This document shows, piece after piece, positions 62,920 through 64,000 of a stretch of 64,000 nucleotides of DNA; the stretch's first letter is position 1, and each line of letters opens with the position of its first letter. The notes beneath the pieces are model-generated. The model was not told where the DNA came from. It was given only the letters and a program-made list of their open reading frames with translations, and did not search any database. Origin of the DNA: Rhizobium sp. C1. GTDB lineage: Bacteria > Pseudomonadota > Alphaproteobacteria > Rhizobiales > Rhizobiaceae. The DNA is taken from contig NZ_JAJNCY010000003.1 in the NCBI RefSeq assembly GCF_021026335.1, positions 248,001-312,000 on the forward strand. Direction: 5' to 3'. The position numbers and the translations under genes are program-made.

Positions 62920-64000
62920 ATGCAAATAGATAGCGAAACCATTGGTAAATCAATAGAATTTGCGCAGGATGCAGCTTCTGCCCGTCTGCTGCGCGAAATT
63001 GAGGCCCGGCGCGACGATCTTGCCGCGCTGACATCCGATCTCATTCGCATTCCCACGCTCAACCCGCCCGGTGAAGCCTATCTGGAGGTCTGCGAGTTTC
63101 TCAAGAGGCGGCTCGCTCCGAAAGGCTTCGCCATCGAGATGATCCGCGCCGAGGGCGCGCCCGGCGACAGCGATCGATATCCCCGCTGGAACGTGATTGC
63201 CCGCCGCGAAGGTCGCTATTCGGGAGAATGCGTCCATTTCAATTCGCATACGGATGTCGTCGAGCCGGGCAGGGGCTGGACGATGGATCCGTTCGGCGGA
63301 GAGATCCGTGACGGCAAGGTCTACGGGCGCGGCGCCTGCGACATGAAGGGCGGCCTTGCTGCGTCCATCGTTGCTGCAGAAGCCTTTGTCGCGCTCTTTC
63401 CCGATTTTTTCGGCGCTGTGGAGATTTCCGGCACAGCAGACGAGGAAACGGGTGGTTTCGGCGGCGTGGCCCATCTGGCGGAGCTTGGGTATTTCTCGCC
63501 GTCCCGCGTCCAGCACGTCATCATTCCGGAGCCGCTGCACAAGGACAGGATTTGTCTGGGCCATCGCGGGGTGTGGTGGGGCGAGATCGAAACCTTCGGG
63601 CATATCGCTCATGGCTCGATGCCGTTTCTGGGCGATTGCGCGGTTCGACACATGGGCGCGGTCGTCGCGGAAATGGAAAAGAGTCTTTTTCCGGCGCTTG
63701 CCGCGCGGCAGACATCCATGCCGGTCATCCCGCCGCCCGCCCGCCGCTCAACGCTCAACATCAATTCTTTCCATGGTGGTCTGAAGGAGCCGGAGGAGGG
63801 GTTCAGTGGCTATCCCTCGCCCGTGGTGCCGGACAGCGCCCGCATGGTGCTCGATCGCCGCTATCTGATCGAGGAAAGCCCGGAAGGAGTGAAGGGCGAA
63901 ATTGTCGCGCTCCTCAATCGCGTCAAGTCGCAGCGGCCGAGCTTCGACTATGAGCTGAAGGAGCTGTGGGGGGTAACCCCGACCATGACCGAACGCGATG
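62920..64000 (+). CDS. M20 family metallopeptidase/deacylase, 3'-truncated by window edge
   Basis: The open frame runs from the ATG at 62920 to the end of the window (360 codons visible). Metal-binding features of the ArgE/DapE family: HFNSHTDVVEPG (about 107-118, first His and Asp), GRGACDMKGGLAA (about 139-151, bridging Asp), ISGTADEETGGFGG (about 170-183, catalytic Glu pair) and VIIPEPLHKDRICLGHRG (later metal ligand and dimerisation start). These hydrolyse amides of small N-acyl amino acids or dipeptides in the cytoplasm. It is divergent from the PAS-LuxR gene. The start has no strong ribosome site; substrate unknown. Confidence 0.87.
   Translation, partial: MQIDSETIGKSIEFAQDAASARLLREIEARRDDLAALTSDLIRIPTLNPPGEAYLEVCEFLKRRLAPKGFAIEMIRAEGAPGDSDRYPRWNVIARREGRYSGECVHFNSHTDVVEPGRGWTMDPFGGEIRDGKVYGRGACDMKGGLAASIVAAEAFVALFPDFFGAVEISGTADEETGGFGGVAHLAELGYFSPSRVQHVIIPEPLHKDRICLGHRGVWWGEIETFGHIAHGSMPFLGDCAVRHMGAVVAEMEKSLFPALAARQTSMPVIPPPARRSTLNINSFHGGLKEPEEGFSGYPSPVVPDSARMVLDRRYLIEESPEGVKGEIVALLNRVKSQRPSFDYELKELWGVTPTMTERD

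Overview
The window looks like chromosomal DNA of a Rhizobiaceae alphaproteobacterium (Rhizobium / Agrobacterium / Neorhizobium-like). The evidence is a GC-rich, densely coding sequence with a ChvE-GguAB sugar transporter divergent from a GbpR-type LysR regulator, an Agrobacterium-type mannosylfructose operon (mfpsA/mfpsB), an RHE_PE00001-type protein and rhizobial Wzx/Wzy-style polysaccharide genes. I found no rRNA, tRNA, CRISPR array, prophage or insertion sequence. The first gene (glycosyltransferase) and the last gene (M20 peptidase) are cut by the window edges.

Region 1 (1-19.7 kb) is a large exopolysaccharide locus. The plus-strand run carries four family-4 glycosyltransferases (the first is partial), a GDP-mannose 3,5-epimerase-like enzyme, a divergent glycosyltransferase-like protein, a Wzx flippase, an AT-rich Wzy-like polymerase and a hexapeptide acetyltransferase. 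The minus-strand run carries the export machinery: a Wza-type lipoprotein, a secreted Gly/Ala/Ser/Thr-rich protein of unknown function, a Wzc/ExoP-type tyrosine kinase with a C-terminal tyrosine cluster, a membrane-anchored unknown protein, an exported beta-helix protein and an exported SGNH hydrolase with an inserted beta-sandwich. An O-antigen-ligase-like membrane protein is divergent from wza. The polymer probably contains an L-galactose- or L-gulose-type sugar and is acetylated.

Region 2 (19.7-25 kb) holds housekeeping and envelope genes: a small DUF1344-like periplasmic protein, a LapG-like transglutaminase-fold cysteine protease, a metallophosphoesterase, an EEP-family phosphatase/nuclease, the RHE_PE00001 protein and CysQ.

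Region 3 (25-37 kb) is acyl-CoA and sugar catabolism. An ACAD10/11-type acyl-CoA dehydrogenase plus a quinone-oxidoreductase-like protein is divergent from an APH-type phosphotransferase plus an SDR, with a perfect TetR-like operator between them. An AGE-family sugar isomerase, a cupin, a KDG kinase and a second SDR follow. A glutarate module comes next: a LysR regulator divergent from glutaryl-CoA dehydrogenase and a CaiB-type CoA-transferase.

Region 4 (37-51.5 kb) has a membrane diguanylate cyclase, then gbpR divergent from chvE-gguA-gguB. The transporter is followed on the same strand by a complete non-phosphorylative oxidative pathway: sugar-acid dehydratase, sugar 1-dehydrogenase, 2-keto-3-deoxy-acid dehydratase and alpha-ketoglutarate semialdehyde dehydrogenase. 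Uptake of arabinose/galactose-type sugars is thus joined to their conversion to alpha-ketoglutarate. Strong hairpins separate the gene groups. purU and folD (one-carbon metabolism) follow.

Region 5 (51.5-64 kb) has an amidohydrolase, a GH32-like beta-fructosidase, mannosylfructose-phosphate phosphatase and mannosylfructose-phosphate synthase, so synthesis and probable turnover of a compatible solute are co-encoded. Convergent to it is a XylF-type sugar ABC transporter (binding protein, permease, single-domain ATPase) divergent from a ROK repressor with striking palindromes between them. A D-2-hydroxyacid dehydrogenase, a PAS-LuxR regulator and the M20 peptidase end the window.
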